Below, in pieces: positions 1 through 5,813 of a stretch of 6,440 bases of DNA (its first letter is position 1; every line of letters begins with the position of its first letter). Below the pieces are notes generated by a model. That model was given only the letters and a program-made list of their open reading frames with translations. It was not told the DNA's origin and made no database searches. Source of the DNA: Desulfobacterales bacterium. Its GTDB lineage: Bacteria > Desulfobacterota > Desulfobacteria > Desulfobacterales > ETH-SRB1. Where the stretch lies: assembly GCA_030017395.1 (NCBI GenBank), contig JASEIZ010000006.1, positions 10,648 through 17,087 of the forward strand, written 5' to 3'. Both the position numbers and the translations under genes were made by a program.

Positions 1-751
1 TCTTCATCTGTTCTGAAGTAGTATTTTGCGCTTCATCTAAAATAACAAAAGAATCGTTTAATGTTCTGCCTCGCATGAAAGCAAGGGGCGCCACTTCAAT
101 AATTCCCTTCTTCATCAGGCTCGACACCTTCTCAAAACGCATCATATCATGAAGCGCATCGTAGAGAGGCCTTAAATACGGATCGACTTTTTCGGTTAAA
201 TCACCAGGCAAAAATCCAAGCGCTTCTCCGGCTTCAACCGCGGGTCTGGTTAAAATTATACGACTGACCCTCCCTTCTGAAAGCGCGGCAACCGCCATTG
301 CCATCGACAGATAGGTTTTGCCGGTCCCTGCCGGCCCGATCCCAAAAACCATATCATATTTTCGGATAGCATCTATATATTCTTTTTGCGCCCGGCTTTT
401 TGGAGTTACCGGATGTTTTTTAGAAGTAACGTAAACAGTATCCAGAAAAATCTCCTTTAAATTAACGCTGTCATCTCCGCTGAGAACTCTTATCGCATAA
501 TCAACATCATTCGGATAAATCGGATAATTATTTTTTAACAGGCCATAGAGCTGTTCAAGTATGTTTTGTGACAAACTTACGGCAATACTGTCGCCATGAA
601 TAAATACAGTGCTGCCTCTTGCATTAATTGTGATGTTTAATGCATCGGCAATTCTTTGAAGGTTGCCGTTATATTCGCCGAAAAGCTGTCTTGCCGCATT
701 TATATCTGAAAATGTATATTCTATTTTTTTAGTGTCTGATTTATCTTTCAT
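1..751 (-). CDS. phoH: PhoH-family ATPase (PhoH/YbeZ type), 3' end beyond the left edge
   Basis: PhoH-like cytoplasmic P-loop ATPase. Family members are linked to RNA metabolism and often sit beside ybeY and the HD-domain 7TM protein gene, but the exact activity is unsettled. The visible 250 residues start at the ATG at 751 (MKDKSDTKK) and are still open at base 2. Residues 12-60 look like the small KH-like N-terminal part (QRIADALNITINARGSTVFIHG). Walker A is GPAGTGKT at 139-146. The strongly conserved family stretch with TRPAVEAGE and LGFLPGDL lies at about 168-184, followed by PYLRPLYDAL. Walker B is FVILDE at 235-240, followed by AQNTT. There is no PIN domain ahead of the ATPase, so this is the short type and not PhoH2. 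The Shine-Dalgarno is not obvious, so the exact start is less certain than the family. It is transcribed divergently from cvpA. The missing C-terminus lies off the window and there is no sign of disruption. Confidence 0.93.
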   Translation of the reverse strand, partial: MKDKSDTKKIEYTFSDINAARQLFGEYNGNLQRIADALNITINARGSTVFIHGDSIAVSLSQNILEQLYGLLKNNYPIYPNDVDYAIRVLSGDDSVNLKEIFLDTVYVTSKKHPVTPKSRAQKEYIDAIRKYDMVFGIGPAGTGKTYLSMAMAVAALSEGRVSRIILTRPAVEAGEALGFLPGDLTEKVDPYLRPLYDALHDMMRFEKVSSLMKKGIIEVAPLAFMRGRTLNDSFVILDEAQNTTSEQMK

Positions 752-780
752 ATTTACATCAAATCTACTTCTATTTTTTA

Positions 781-808
781 TGTATCACAATCCTTTAATC
801 TAATGCAA
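781..808 (-). promoter_or_regulatory. Possible sigma-70-like promoter for phoH (weak)
   Basis: Read on the minus strand, TTGCAT (803-808) is followed after 16 bases by GATACA (781-786), about 30 bases before the phoH start codon. The -35 box matches the consensus well and the -10 box only in part. The position suits a promoter, but chance matches are common in such AT-rich DNA. Confidence 0.2.
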
Positions 809-840
809 ACTACAATTTTAAGGTAATAAAGTAAAACACC

Positions 841-869
841 TTGACTGATAAAATTTGCTTTGTTATTTT
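841..869 (+). promoter_or_regulatory. Possible sigma-70-like promoter for cvpA
   Basis: TTGACT (841-846), 17 bases, then TATTTT (864-869). The -35 box matches the consensus at five of six positions and the -10 box at four of six, with ideal spacing. If used, the cvpA transcript would have a leader of roughly 160 bases that includes the palindromic repeat at 901-974. This is inferred from the consensus only. Confidence 0.3.
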
Positions 870-900
870 CGATAATATTGTAAAAAAACCGAATTCATTG

Positions 901-974
901 GCCACAGATTCACACAGATGAACGCAGCTTAAAAAGAAAAAATGTCAGTGATGATCGGTGTAGATCGTTAGCTG
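901..974. repeat. Decayed palindromic intergenic repeat (CACAGATTCACACAGAT type)
   Basis: The left arm begins GCCACAGATTCACACAGATG at 901. The right arm, around 944-974, contains GATGATCGGTGTAGATCG and ends near TTAGCTG. Reverse-complementing the right arm gives GATCTACACCGATCATC, which aligns with the left arm at roughly 60 percent, sharing the GAT, ACAC and GAT blocks. The two arms are separated by an A-rich centre. From memory, elements of the form CACAGATTCACACAGAT ... ATCTGTGTGAATCTGTGG are scattered between genes in many environmental bacterial genomes, including Desulfobacterota; this looks like an eroded copy. It carries no coding capacity. Confidence 0.6.
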
Positions 975-1037
975 AATAGTTACTCAATTGTAAATATCTA
1001 AAAATCATATTTTTTCAAAGATATCACAGGATAAACC

Positions 1038-1556
1038 ATGAATGCTTTTGATATTGTGATAATAATTATTTTTGGTTTTTGCATGATAAGAGGTTTTTTC
1101 AGGGGGCTTATCAAGGAATTGTCTTCGATCATAGGGGTATTAGGCGGTTTTTATGCCGCATATACATATTACATGCTGGTTGCAATTCCTTTATCCGGCT
1201 GGATACAAAATGATTCATATCGCAATATATTAAGTTTTTTGATCATTTTTTGCGCAGTTTTTATAATAATAGGCATCCTTGGCATAATAATCAAATATAT
1301 TCTCAATATTACCTTTTTAGGTTGGGCAGATCGCATTTGCGGCACTGGATTCGGCTTAATCAAAGGGGTGCTTATTGTCTCTGTTCTGCTTATAGCTTTT
1401 ACTACATTCCTTCCAAAAGGCGCGCCTGTAATCAAAAAATCCTTGCTCGCACCCCACGTGAGAATGGTTTCTGAAAAAATGGTTAAAGTTGTTCCAAAAG
1501 ATATGAAAAACAACTTTCTATCCAAAATAGAAGAGTTAAAAAAAGTTTGGGAATAA
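1038..1556 (+). CDS. cvpA: CvpA-family inner-membrane protein
   Basis: A 172-residue integral membrane protein of the CvpA (colicin V production protein) family. Its molecular role is poorly defined; it is tied to colicin V export in E. coli and more generally to envelope stress tolerance. The N-terminus has the family look: FDIVIIIIFGF, then RGFFRGLIKELSS, then a Gly-rich second helix. Four likely membrane helices lie at about 4-18, 29-50, 62-88 and 100-124, with the conserved DRICGTGFGLIKG segment leading into the fourth. A Lys-rich soluble tail of about 45 residues follows. The length is normal for the family. The start is supported by AGGA at 1028-1031, six bases before the ATG. It is the only plus-strand gene here. 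It is divergent from phoH, and its last 21 bases overlap the end of comEC. No intrinsic terminator is visible after it. Confidence 0.85.
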   Translation: MNAFDIVIIIIFGFCMIRGFFRGLIKELSSIIGVLGGFYAAYTYYMLVAIPLSGWIQNDSYRNILSFLIIFCAVFIIIGILGIIIKYILNITFLGWADRICGTGFGLIKGVLIVSVLLIAFTTFLPKGAPVIKKSLLAPHVRMVSEKMVKVVPKDMKNNFLSKIEELKKVWE

Positions 1557-4031
1557 AGGTTCGAAAGAGCCGGCAATAAAAGGCTTGATTTTAAGAACTC
1601 TGCCATCGGTAGATATCTGCAGCGCTCCATCTTTGTCGGTACGAAATATACGACAATCATTCTCATTATATCTTTTCAAAACTGATGGGTCCGGAAATCT
1701 AAAACTATTTTTCCAGCTCGCCGATATTATTACGATTTCCGGTTTGACCTTTTCCAGAAAGACAGGTGTGCTGGACGTTCTGCTGCCATGGTGTGGCGCA
1801 ATAAGGACTGTGCTTTTTAATTCATCTCCATGAGTTGCGACAATTTCCCTCTCTGCGTAAGCCATAATATCCCCGGGAAACAGAATCGATTTTGATCCAA
1901 AGCTTACCTTTATTACAAGGGAGTTGTTGTTAATATTTCGCTGTTTTTCATTTTTTCTTTTATAAATGTAATCTTTTGGGGGATAAAGAATCTTAAAGCT
2001 TGCTCCGTTTATTTCATAACTGCGCGGCATGTCTTTAAATACAACCGTTTCTATCCCGTTTTTCTTTATAATTTCCATAAACTCTCTATAACTATCAATC
2101 TCTACAGAATCACTGTTGCACCATAACCTTTTCACGTTAAAATGCCTGGCTATATATAATAATCCATTAAGGTGATCAGAATTTGGGTGGGAAAGAACGA
2201 TTGTATCGATTGTTTTGATCTTTTTACGCCATAAAAAAGGCGCAACAATTCTTTCTCCCACATCAAAAATCGAATTGTCTGAAAAGCCCCCTCCATCAAT
2301 AAGAATGCAACGGCCCCCTGGTACTTCCACAAGAGCGGAACCACCCTGACCAACATCGATAATAGTAACCCTGAGATCATTACGCCAGAACCTGTTATAT
2401 GCCCAGAAACAGGCATCAGCGCTGCCGGCAAAAATGACAAGTGCCGCGGCAATAATTGCTGTTTTCCGTCTGAGACCAATCCCTTTAAGGTTAAAAATCG
2501 CCCAGGCCAAAATATAATAGCAACACATTTCAAAAAAATTGGGAGTTACGGTTTTAATTGCCGCAAAAGGAAGTCCGGCAAAATAATGCACAATGCCCAG
2601 TGTATGTGCCAGCACACCGGCACTCGCCTTTATACAGATTGAAGCTCCAAAAATGCTCAGCGGATACAAGAACACAGAAATCAATCCAAGAGGAACTACA
2701 ACAAAGCCTATTATTGGAATTATCAATAAGTTTACAGCAATACCAACCAGAGAAATCTGATTAAAATAAAACATGACGATCGGCAGTGTGCCGAGTATGG
2801 CAAAGAAAGAAACCAATACAAAGGAAAACAGTTTTCTCGTTATTCTGATGTGCCATCCGTCATTCATTGCCTTCTTGTTGTCTGCAAACTTAACATGCCT
2901 TAAAGACCAACCATATATTATTGAAAGAACAGCTATAAAGGAAAGCTGAAATGAAATCGAAAAAAAAGACGGAGGATGGACGATAAGAATAATCATTGCA
3001 GCAATTGCCAGGGTATTCATTGGATCATGTTCTTTTTCAAACATAAATGTCATAAGAAAAACTGTTACCATAATTACCGCCCTCTGAGTAGACGGCGACA
3101 TCCCTGAAATCAAACCGTATAAAATTACAGGAAATAACGACAAAATTGCAGCCCCTTTTTTAGTCCACGCATTCCATAAAAAAAATTTAATATAAGAAAG
3201 GAGCCATCTGAAAATTATAAATGATGCAGTTGCAATAATCCCAATGTGAAGCCCTGATATAGCGAGGAGATGCCCGATTCCAGACCGGTTAAATGCTTCC
3301 ATCATGTTTTTTTCAACTCCGGTTCTATCACCCACAATAAGAGCTTTTAATACACCCTGTTGGTTGCCGCTCTCACCTGTCTCATCAATTAGGCTGGAAA
3401 TTCTGTTTCTAATTTTCTCTATTATGGTATTAAGCCCTGTAGCTGTATTTCGATTTAATATAAAAAGTTTTTTACCTGGGATATAGGCGCTTCCCCATAT
3501 TCTTTTAAAAGCCATATATCTTCTATAATCAAACCCCCCTGGATTATTGAAATTTCTGATCGATCTGATTTTACTGATTAAAAAAAGCCTGTCTCCGACA
3601 AAGATATCCGGAAAAGGCTTTGTCACTGTCATGCAGATATTTCCTGCAACCGGAAAAGATCTGTTGGCCCTGCCAAGGGTTTCAACGCGTAAAATTATTC
3701 TTAAGCGATCATTATAGGTTTCTGGATTCTTATCGACAACTCCGACAATTTCCCATTGATGGTTATCTGTAAAATATGTGATGTGATTGGAAGGAAACCG
3801 GGGAGCAACCCATGGTTGTATAAGAAGGTATCCAAATGCAAAAAAAACAGCTAAAGGCAAAAAAAACGGGGTTTTTTTATATATTATTTTAAAAAGTATT
3901 AAGCCTGCGCATAAAAAAATGGCGAAATATGTCCAGATAGCATTTCCTGGCAACCAGGACCCGAAAACAATCCCAAATATCATTGATATTAGAAGGGGGA
4001 TAATTGGACGTGAACAGATTCTGTGGGCCAT
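1536..4031 (-). CDS. comEC: ComEC/Rec2-type DNA-uptake channel protein
   Basis: Full-length 831-residue inner-membrane protein of the ComEC/Rec2 family, which forms the channel carrying single-stranded DNA into the cytoplasm during natural transformation. Two N-terminal helices (about 9-70) are followed by the DUF4131-like soluble region (about 70-195). The multi-helix competence domain (about 220-540) contains the signature FNRSGIGHLLAISGLHIGI (247-265) and GMSPSTQRAV (310-319). A C-terminal metallo-beta-lactamase-like domain (about 553-815) shows DVGQGGSALV (559-568), LIDGGG (577-582), SHPNSDHLNG (614-623), FPGDI (718-722) and APHHGS (745-750). The metal motif is HPNSDH where classical enzymes have HxHxDH; as I recall, loss of that second His is common in ComEC. 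The gene starts three bases after the murA stop, with a weak purine-rich site inside the murA end, so it is probably translated by coupling. Its 3' end overlaps convergent cvpA by 21 bases. The frame is intact and all key motifs are present, so it looks functional. Confidence 0.95.
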   Translation of the reverse strand: MAHRICSRPIIPLLISMIFGIVFGSWLPGNAIWTYFAIFLCAGLILFKIIYKKTPFFLPLAVFFAFGYLLIQPWVAPRFPSNHITYFTDNHQWEIVGVVDKNPETYNDRLRIILRVETLGRANRSFPVAGNICMTVTKPFPDIFVGDRLFLISKIRSIRNFNNPGGFDYRRYMAFKRIWGSAYIPGKKLFILNRNTATGLNTIIEKIRNRISSLIDETGESGNQQGVLKALIVGDRTGVEKNMMEAFNRSGIGHLLAISGLHIGIIATASFIIFRWLLSYIKFFLWNAWTKKGAAILSLFPVILYGLISGMSPSTQRAVIMVTVFLMTFMFEKEHDPMNTLAIAAMIILIVHPPSFFSISFQLSFIAVLSIIYGWSLRHVKFADNKKAMNDGWHIRITRKLFSFVLVSFFAILGTLPIVMFYFNQISLVGIAVNLLIIPIIGFVVVPLGLISVFLYPLSIFGASICIKASAGVLAHTLGIVHYFAGLPFAAIKTVTPNFFEMCCYYILAWAIFNLKGIGLRRKTAIIAAALVIFAGSADACFWAYNRFWRNDLRVTIIDVGQGGSALVEVPGGRCILIDGGGFSDNSIFDVGERIVAPFLWRKKIKTIDTIVLSHPNSDHLNGLLYIARHFNVKRLWCNSDSVEIDSYREFMEIIKKNGIETVVFKDMPRSYEINGASFKILYPPKDYIYKRKNEKQRNINNNSLVIKVSFGSKSILFPGDIMAYAEREIVATHGDELKSTVLIAPHHGSRTSSTPVFLEKVKPEIVIISASWKNSFRFPDPSVLKRYNENDCRIFRTDKDGALQISTDGRVLKIKPFIAGSFEPLFPNFF

Positions 4032-4034
4032 TTC

Positions 4035-5288
4035 TCATTCTCTAACCCGTTTTATCGCAGCTCCAATTTTAAGAAACTTTTTTTCAATCGCTTCGTACCC
4101 ACGATCTAAATGATACACGCGATTTACCTCTGTTTTGCCTTTAGCAACAAGGCCGGCAAGTATAAGCGATGCGCTGGCGCGAAGGTCTGATGCAATAACC
4201 GGCGCCCCCGACAGCATGGGAACACCTTTAACCATTGCCGCATTTCCCGATATCGTAATGTCCGCCCCCATACGCTTGAGTTCGCTTACATGAATAAAAC
4301 GGTTTTCAAATATGGTTTCTGAAATAATGCTCAGTCCTTTGGCAATAGACATCAAAACCATAAACTGAGCCTGCATATCGGTAGGAAAACCAGGATACGG
4401 CAGGGTTTTAATATCAATGCTGCTGATTTCATTTGAACCGATAATATGAATATCTTTATTATTTACTTTTATATAGGCATTGGTCAACCTTAGCTTATGA
4501 ATAATAGTTTGCATATGATCGGGCTCACAATTCAAAAGCTTTATATTTCCCCCTGCCATGGCCGCTGCAACCATAAAGGTGCCCGCTTCTATTCGGTCTG
4601 GTATAATAGAAGTCGACGCCGGATGAAGGGAAGTGACTCCTTTTATTGTAATTACAGATGTTCCCGCTCCTTTAATATCTGCGCCCATTTTGATTAATAC
4701 ATCGGCAAGCGCCACTACCTCCGGCTCGCAAGCAGCATTGCGAAGAACAGTGACACCATCAGCCATAACAGCGGCCATCATCAGGTTTTCTGTTCCGGTT
4801 ACTGTTATAATATCAAAATAAATTTCATTTCCTGTAAGACGATCAGCAGAAGCTTCGACATATCCGTGTTTTAATTCAATAGAAGCTCCAAGACGCGCAA
4901 GCCCCTTCAGATGGAGATTAATCGGCCTTGCGCCGATAGAACATCCTCCAGGCAAAGATACTCTGGCCTTTTTAAGCCTGGCCACAAGAGGGCCAAGAAC
5001 CAGGATAGACGCCCTCATCTTTCTGACCAGTTCGTATGGCGCTTCTGTATTACAAAGACCTCCCGTATCTATCCGAACGCTGCTTCCATCTTCTTCTATC
5101 CTTGCCCCAAGGCCCGCAAGCAAAAGCTTTATGCTCTGTATGTCTTTCAGGTCCGGAATATTATTATAAGTATTCCATCCATCGGCAAGAAGCGAAGAAA
5201 CCAATATCGGGAGAGCGGCATTTTTAGATCCGCTTATCTTCACTTCACCCTTAAGGGAGTGTCCCCCCTCTATGATAATTTTATCCAT
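4035..5288 (-). CDS. murA: UDP-N-acetylglucosamine 1-carboxyvinyltransferase (MurA)
   Basis: Cytoplasmic enzyme for the first committed step of peptidoglycan synthesis: it transfers enolpyruvate from phosphoenolpyruvate to UDP-GlcNAc. The 417-residue length is close to E. coli MurA (419). Key residues are present: K22 and N23 in GSKNAALP, R92 in the RKMRAS segment, the catalytic Cys C116 in LPGGCSIGARP (the fosfomycin target), the general base D304 in PGFPTDMQAQ, R370 in DLRASASL and R396 in HLDRGYE. The start at 5288 (MDKIIIEGGHSLKG) matches family N-termini. The frame stays open upstream to an ATG at 5390, but those 34 extra codons lie in repeat-derived DNA and across the probable promoter, so I reject them. 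The Shine-Dalgarno is weak (GGCGGG about six bases upstream). comEC follows after three bases, forming an operon. An intrinsic terminator at 5503-5547 separates it from the redox genes to the right. With Cys at the active site, the enzyme is predicted fosfomycin-sensitive. Confidence 0.97.
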   Translation of the reverse strand: MDKIIIEGGHSLKGEVKISGSKNAALPILVSSLLADGWNTYNNIPDLKDIQSIKLLLAGLGARIEEDGSSVRIDTGGLCNTEAPYELVRKMRASILVLGPLVARLKKARVSLPGGCSIGARPINLHLKGLARLGASIELKHGYVEASADRLTGNEIYFDIITVTGTENLMMAAVMADGVTVLRNAACEPEVVALADVLIKMGADIKGAGTSVITIKGVTSLHPASTSIIPDRIEAGTFMVAAAMAGGNIKLLNCEPDHMQTIIHKLRLTNAYIKVNNKDIHIIGSNEISSIDIKTLPYPGFPTDMQAQFMVLMSIAKGLSIISETIFENRFIHVSELKRMGADITISGNAAMVKGVPMLSGAPVIASDLRASASLILAGLVAKGKTEVNRVYHLDRGYEAIEKKFLKIGAAIKRVRE

Positions 5289-5319
5289 TTGTTTCCCGCC
5301 AAGTAGTGTCTGAACGAAA

Positions 5320-5328
5320 AGTATAACA
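5320..5328 (-). promoter_or_regulatory. Probable extended -10 promoter for murA-comEC
   Basis: On the minus strand this reads TGTTATACT: an extended -10 TG one base before TATACT, which matches TATAAT at five of six positions. No good -35 is seen at 16-18 bases, which is common for extended -10 promoters. Transcription would begin near 5313, giving a leader of about 25 bases before the murA ATG at 5288. It lies downstream of the terminator at 5503-5547, so the operon would be independent of the redox genes. Confidence 0.45.
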
Positions 5329-5336
5329 TGCAGACA

Positions 5337-5393
5337 AAATCCGAACACCAAAATCCTAAATCCGAAACAAATTCGAATATCAAACGACAAATT
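5337..5393. repeat. A-rich intergenic repeat with AAATCCGAA units
   Basis: AAATCCGAA occurs exactly at 5337-5345 and again at 5358-5366, with a near copy AAATCCTAA at 5351-5359 and a related ATTCGAATATC at 5371-5381. From memory, strings of this kind (AAATCCGAA...AAACAAATTCGAA) recur between genes in Desulfobacterota genomes. Read on the minus strand it is open in the murA frame and gives a spurious hydrophobic N-terminal extension rich in Phe, Ile and Arg (FDIRICFGFRI). It is not believed to be translated. Confidence 0.5.
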
Positions 5394-5414
5394 TCGTGCT
5401 TCTAATTTCTGGCT

Positions 5415-5456
5415 GAACTGAACAGCGAGCGCATCCCCCGCTGCTTTCGGCGGGGA
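5415..5456 (+). repeat. REP-like palindromic element, copy A
   Basis: A 42-bp element that matches copy B (5583-5624, opposite strand) at 33 of 42 positions without gaps. The core is GCGAGCGCAT, then a GC-rich hairpin: CCCCGC (5436-5441) pairs with GCGGGG (5450-5455) around a TGCTTTCG loop. It is followed by AGCTTC. The hairpin is intact here and eroded in copy B. It lies between the murA promoter and the terminator of the redox operon. Confidence 0.65.
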
Positions 5457-5502
5457 GCTTCAAAACAGGATGTTTCGGCCAGGCACTAAGTAGGATTTCA
5501 GT

Positions 5503-5547
5503 AAAAAAAAGCGCCTATCGACATTTAACAATGAGATAAGCGCTTTT
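5503..5547 (-). terminator. Rho-independent terminator of the nrfD/hmcD-like operon
   Basis: On the minus strand, AAAAGCGCTTATC (5535-5547) pairs with GATAGGCGCTTTT (5507-5519). This is a 13-bp stem with a single G-T wobble and a 15-base loop, followed by an uninterrupted run of eight T (A at 5503-5510 on the plus strand, part of it inside the stem). It lies 91 bases after the stop of the small HmcD-like gene and upstream of murA. The plus strand has no comparable T-run, so it acts mainly for minus-strand transcripts. Confidence 0.85.
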
Positions 5548-5582
5548 ATAATTTTGAGTTTTTAATTTAGATTCGCTCGCCA

Positions 5583-5624
5583 ATCCCGCAGAAAGCATCA
5601 GGGAATGCGCTTGCTTTGCGGTTC
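5583..5624 (-). repeat. REP-like palindromic element, copy B (inverted relative to copy A)
   Basis: Read on the minus strand it begins GAACCGCAAAGCAAGCGCAT and continues through ATGCTTTCTGCGGGAT. It aligns with copy A at 33 of 42 positions; the closest blocks are GCAAGCGCAT against GCGAGCGCAT and GATGCTTTC against GCTGCTTTC. Its own hairpin is reduced to TCCC pairing with GGGA. It starts 15 bases beyond the HmcD-like stop codon, so it is probably transcribed in the 3' untranslated part of the redox operon. Confidence 0.6.
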
Positions 5625-5638
5625 AAAATTGACAATTT

Positions 5639-5800
5639 TTAATGACCGCAATGACCGCCTTTGCCCTTGCAAGTATCAACAGCAGCCTTGATAATACAAT
5701 AAGTCATGCCAAGACCTATAATAGTGAGCGCATACCAAAGGCCGCCCATAAATACCATGTGTGTTAGGTCCCAAATCCATTCAAACGAAAACGGAAGCAT
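5639..5800 (-). CDS. Small one-helix membrane protein, HmcD-like, with Cys/His tail
   Basis: A 53-residue protein too short for most gene finders. Its start is well supported: GAGGAGG (5807-5813) lies six bases before the ATG. It begins MLPFSFEWIWDLTH, has one likely membrane helix at about 16-37 (FMGGLWYALTIIGLGMTY), then IKAAVDTC and the tail CKGKGGHCGH (44-53), holding two Cys and two His in ten residues. It lies 12 bases after the NrfD-like gene. In Hmc operons of sulfate reducers the same place is taken by HmcD, a protein of about this size and unknown function, so I infer an HmcD-like accessory subunit of a membrane redox complex. The assignment rests on position, size and topology, not on a diagnostic motif. 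The stop codon is preceded by a perfect 9-bp tandem duplication (5641-5658). It is the last gene of its operon; the terminator lies 91 bases downstream. Confidence 0.8.
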   Translation of the reverse strand: MLPFSFEWIWDLTHMVFMGGLWYALTIIGLGMTYCIIKAAVDTCKGKGGHCGH

Positions 5801-5806
5801 ATTTGT

Positions 5807-5813
5807 CCTCCTC
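5807..5813 (-). promoter_or_regulatory. Strong ribosome binding site of the HmcD-like gene
   Basis: GAGGAGG on the minus strand, six bases before the ATG at 5800. It shares its first base with the TAG stop of the upstream NrfD-like gene. It is the best Shine-Dalgarno in the window, and it establishes the 53-residue frame as real. Confidence 0.85.

Noticed and set aside
614..640. Any tRNA, rRNA, CRISPR array or riboswitch in the window, including the short gaps and the gene-free 5289-5638 stretch.
   Set aside because: I looked for spaced direct repeats, cloverleaf-like T-loop sequences and conserved riboswitch cores on both strands and saw none; the only repeats are the intergenic ones listed.
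871..876. GATAAT as the -10 box of the cvpA promoter.
   Set aside because: It is 24 bases from TTGACT, too far for that pairing; TATTTT at 864-869 has the right 17-base spacing although it is a poorer match.
1570..1596. Possible cvpA terminator: GAGCC ... GGCTT followed by GATTTT.
   Set aside because: The stem is only about five pairs with a wobble and a ten-base loop and lacks a proper T-run; it also lies within comEC coding sequence.
1169..1666. A 165-codon minus-strand frame across cvpA and the end of comEC.
   Set aside because: It is antisense to a well-supported CvpA gene, has no recognisable family and no ribosome binding site worth noting.
2150..2533. A 127-codon minus-strand frame inside comEC.
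   Set aside because: It is an out-of-frame shadow of the ComEC metallo-beta-lactamase-like domain; the comEC frame itself is intact with all motifs.
5289..5390. N-terminal extension of MurA from the ATG at 5390, looking like a signal peptide.
   Set aside because: It is translated repeat DNA spanning the likely promoter; MurA is cytoplasmic and its standard N-terminus begins at 5288.
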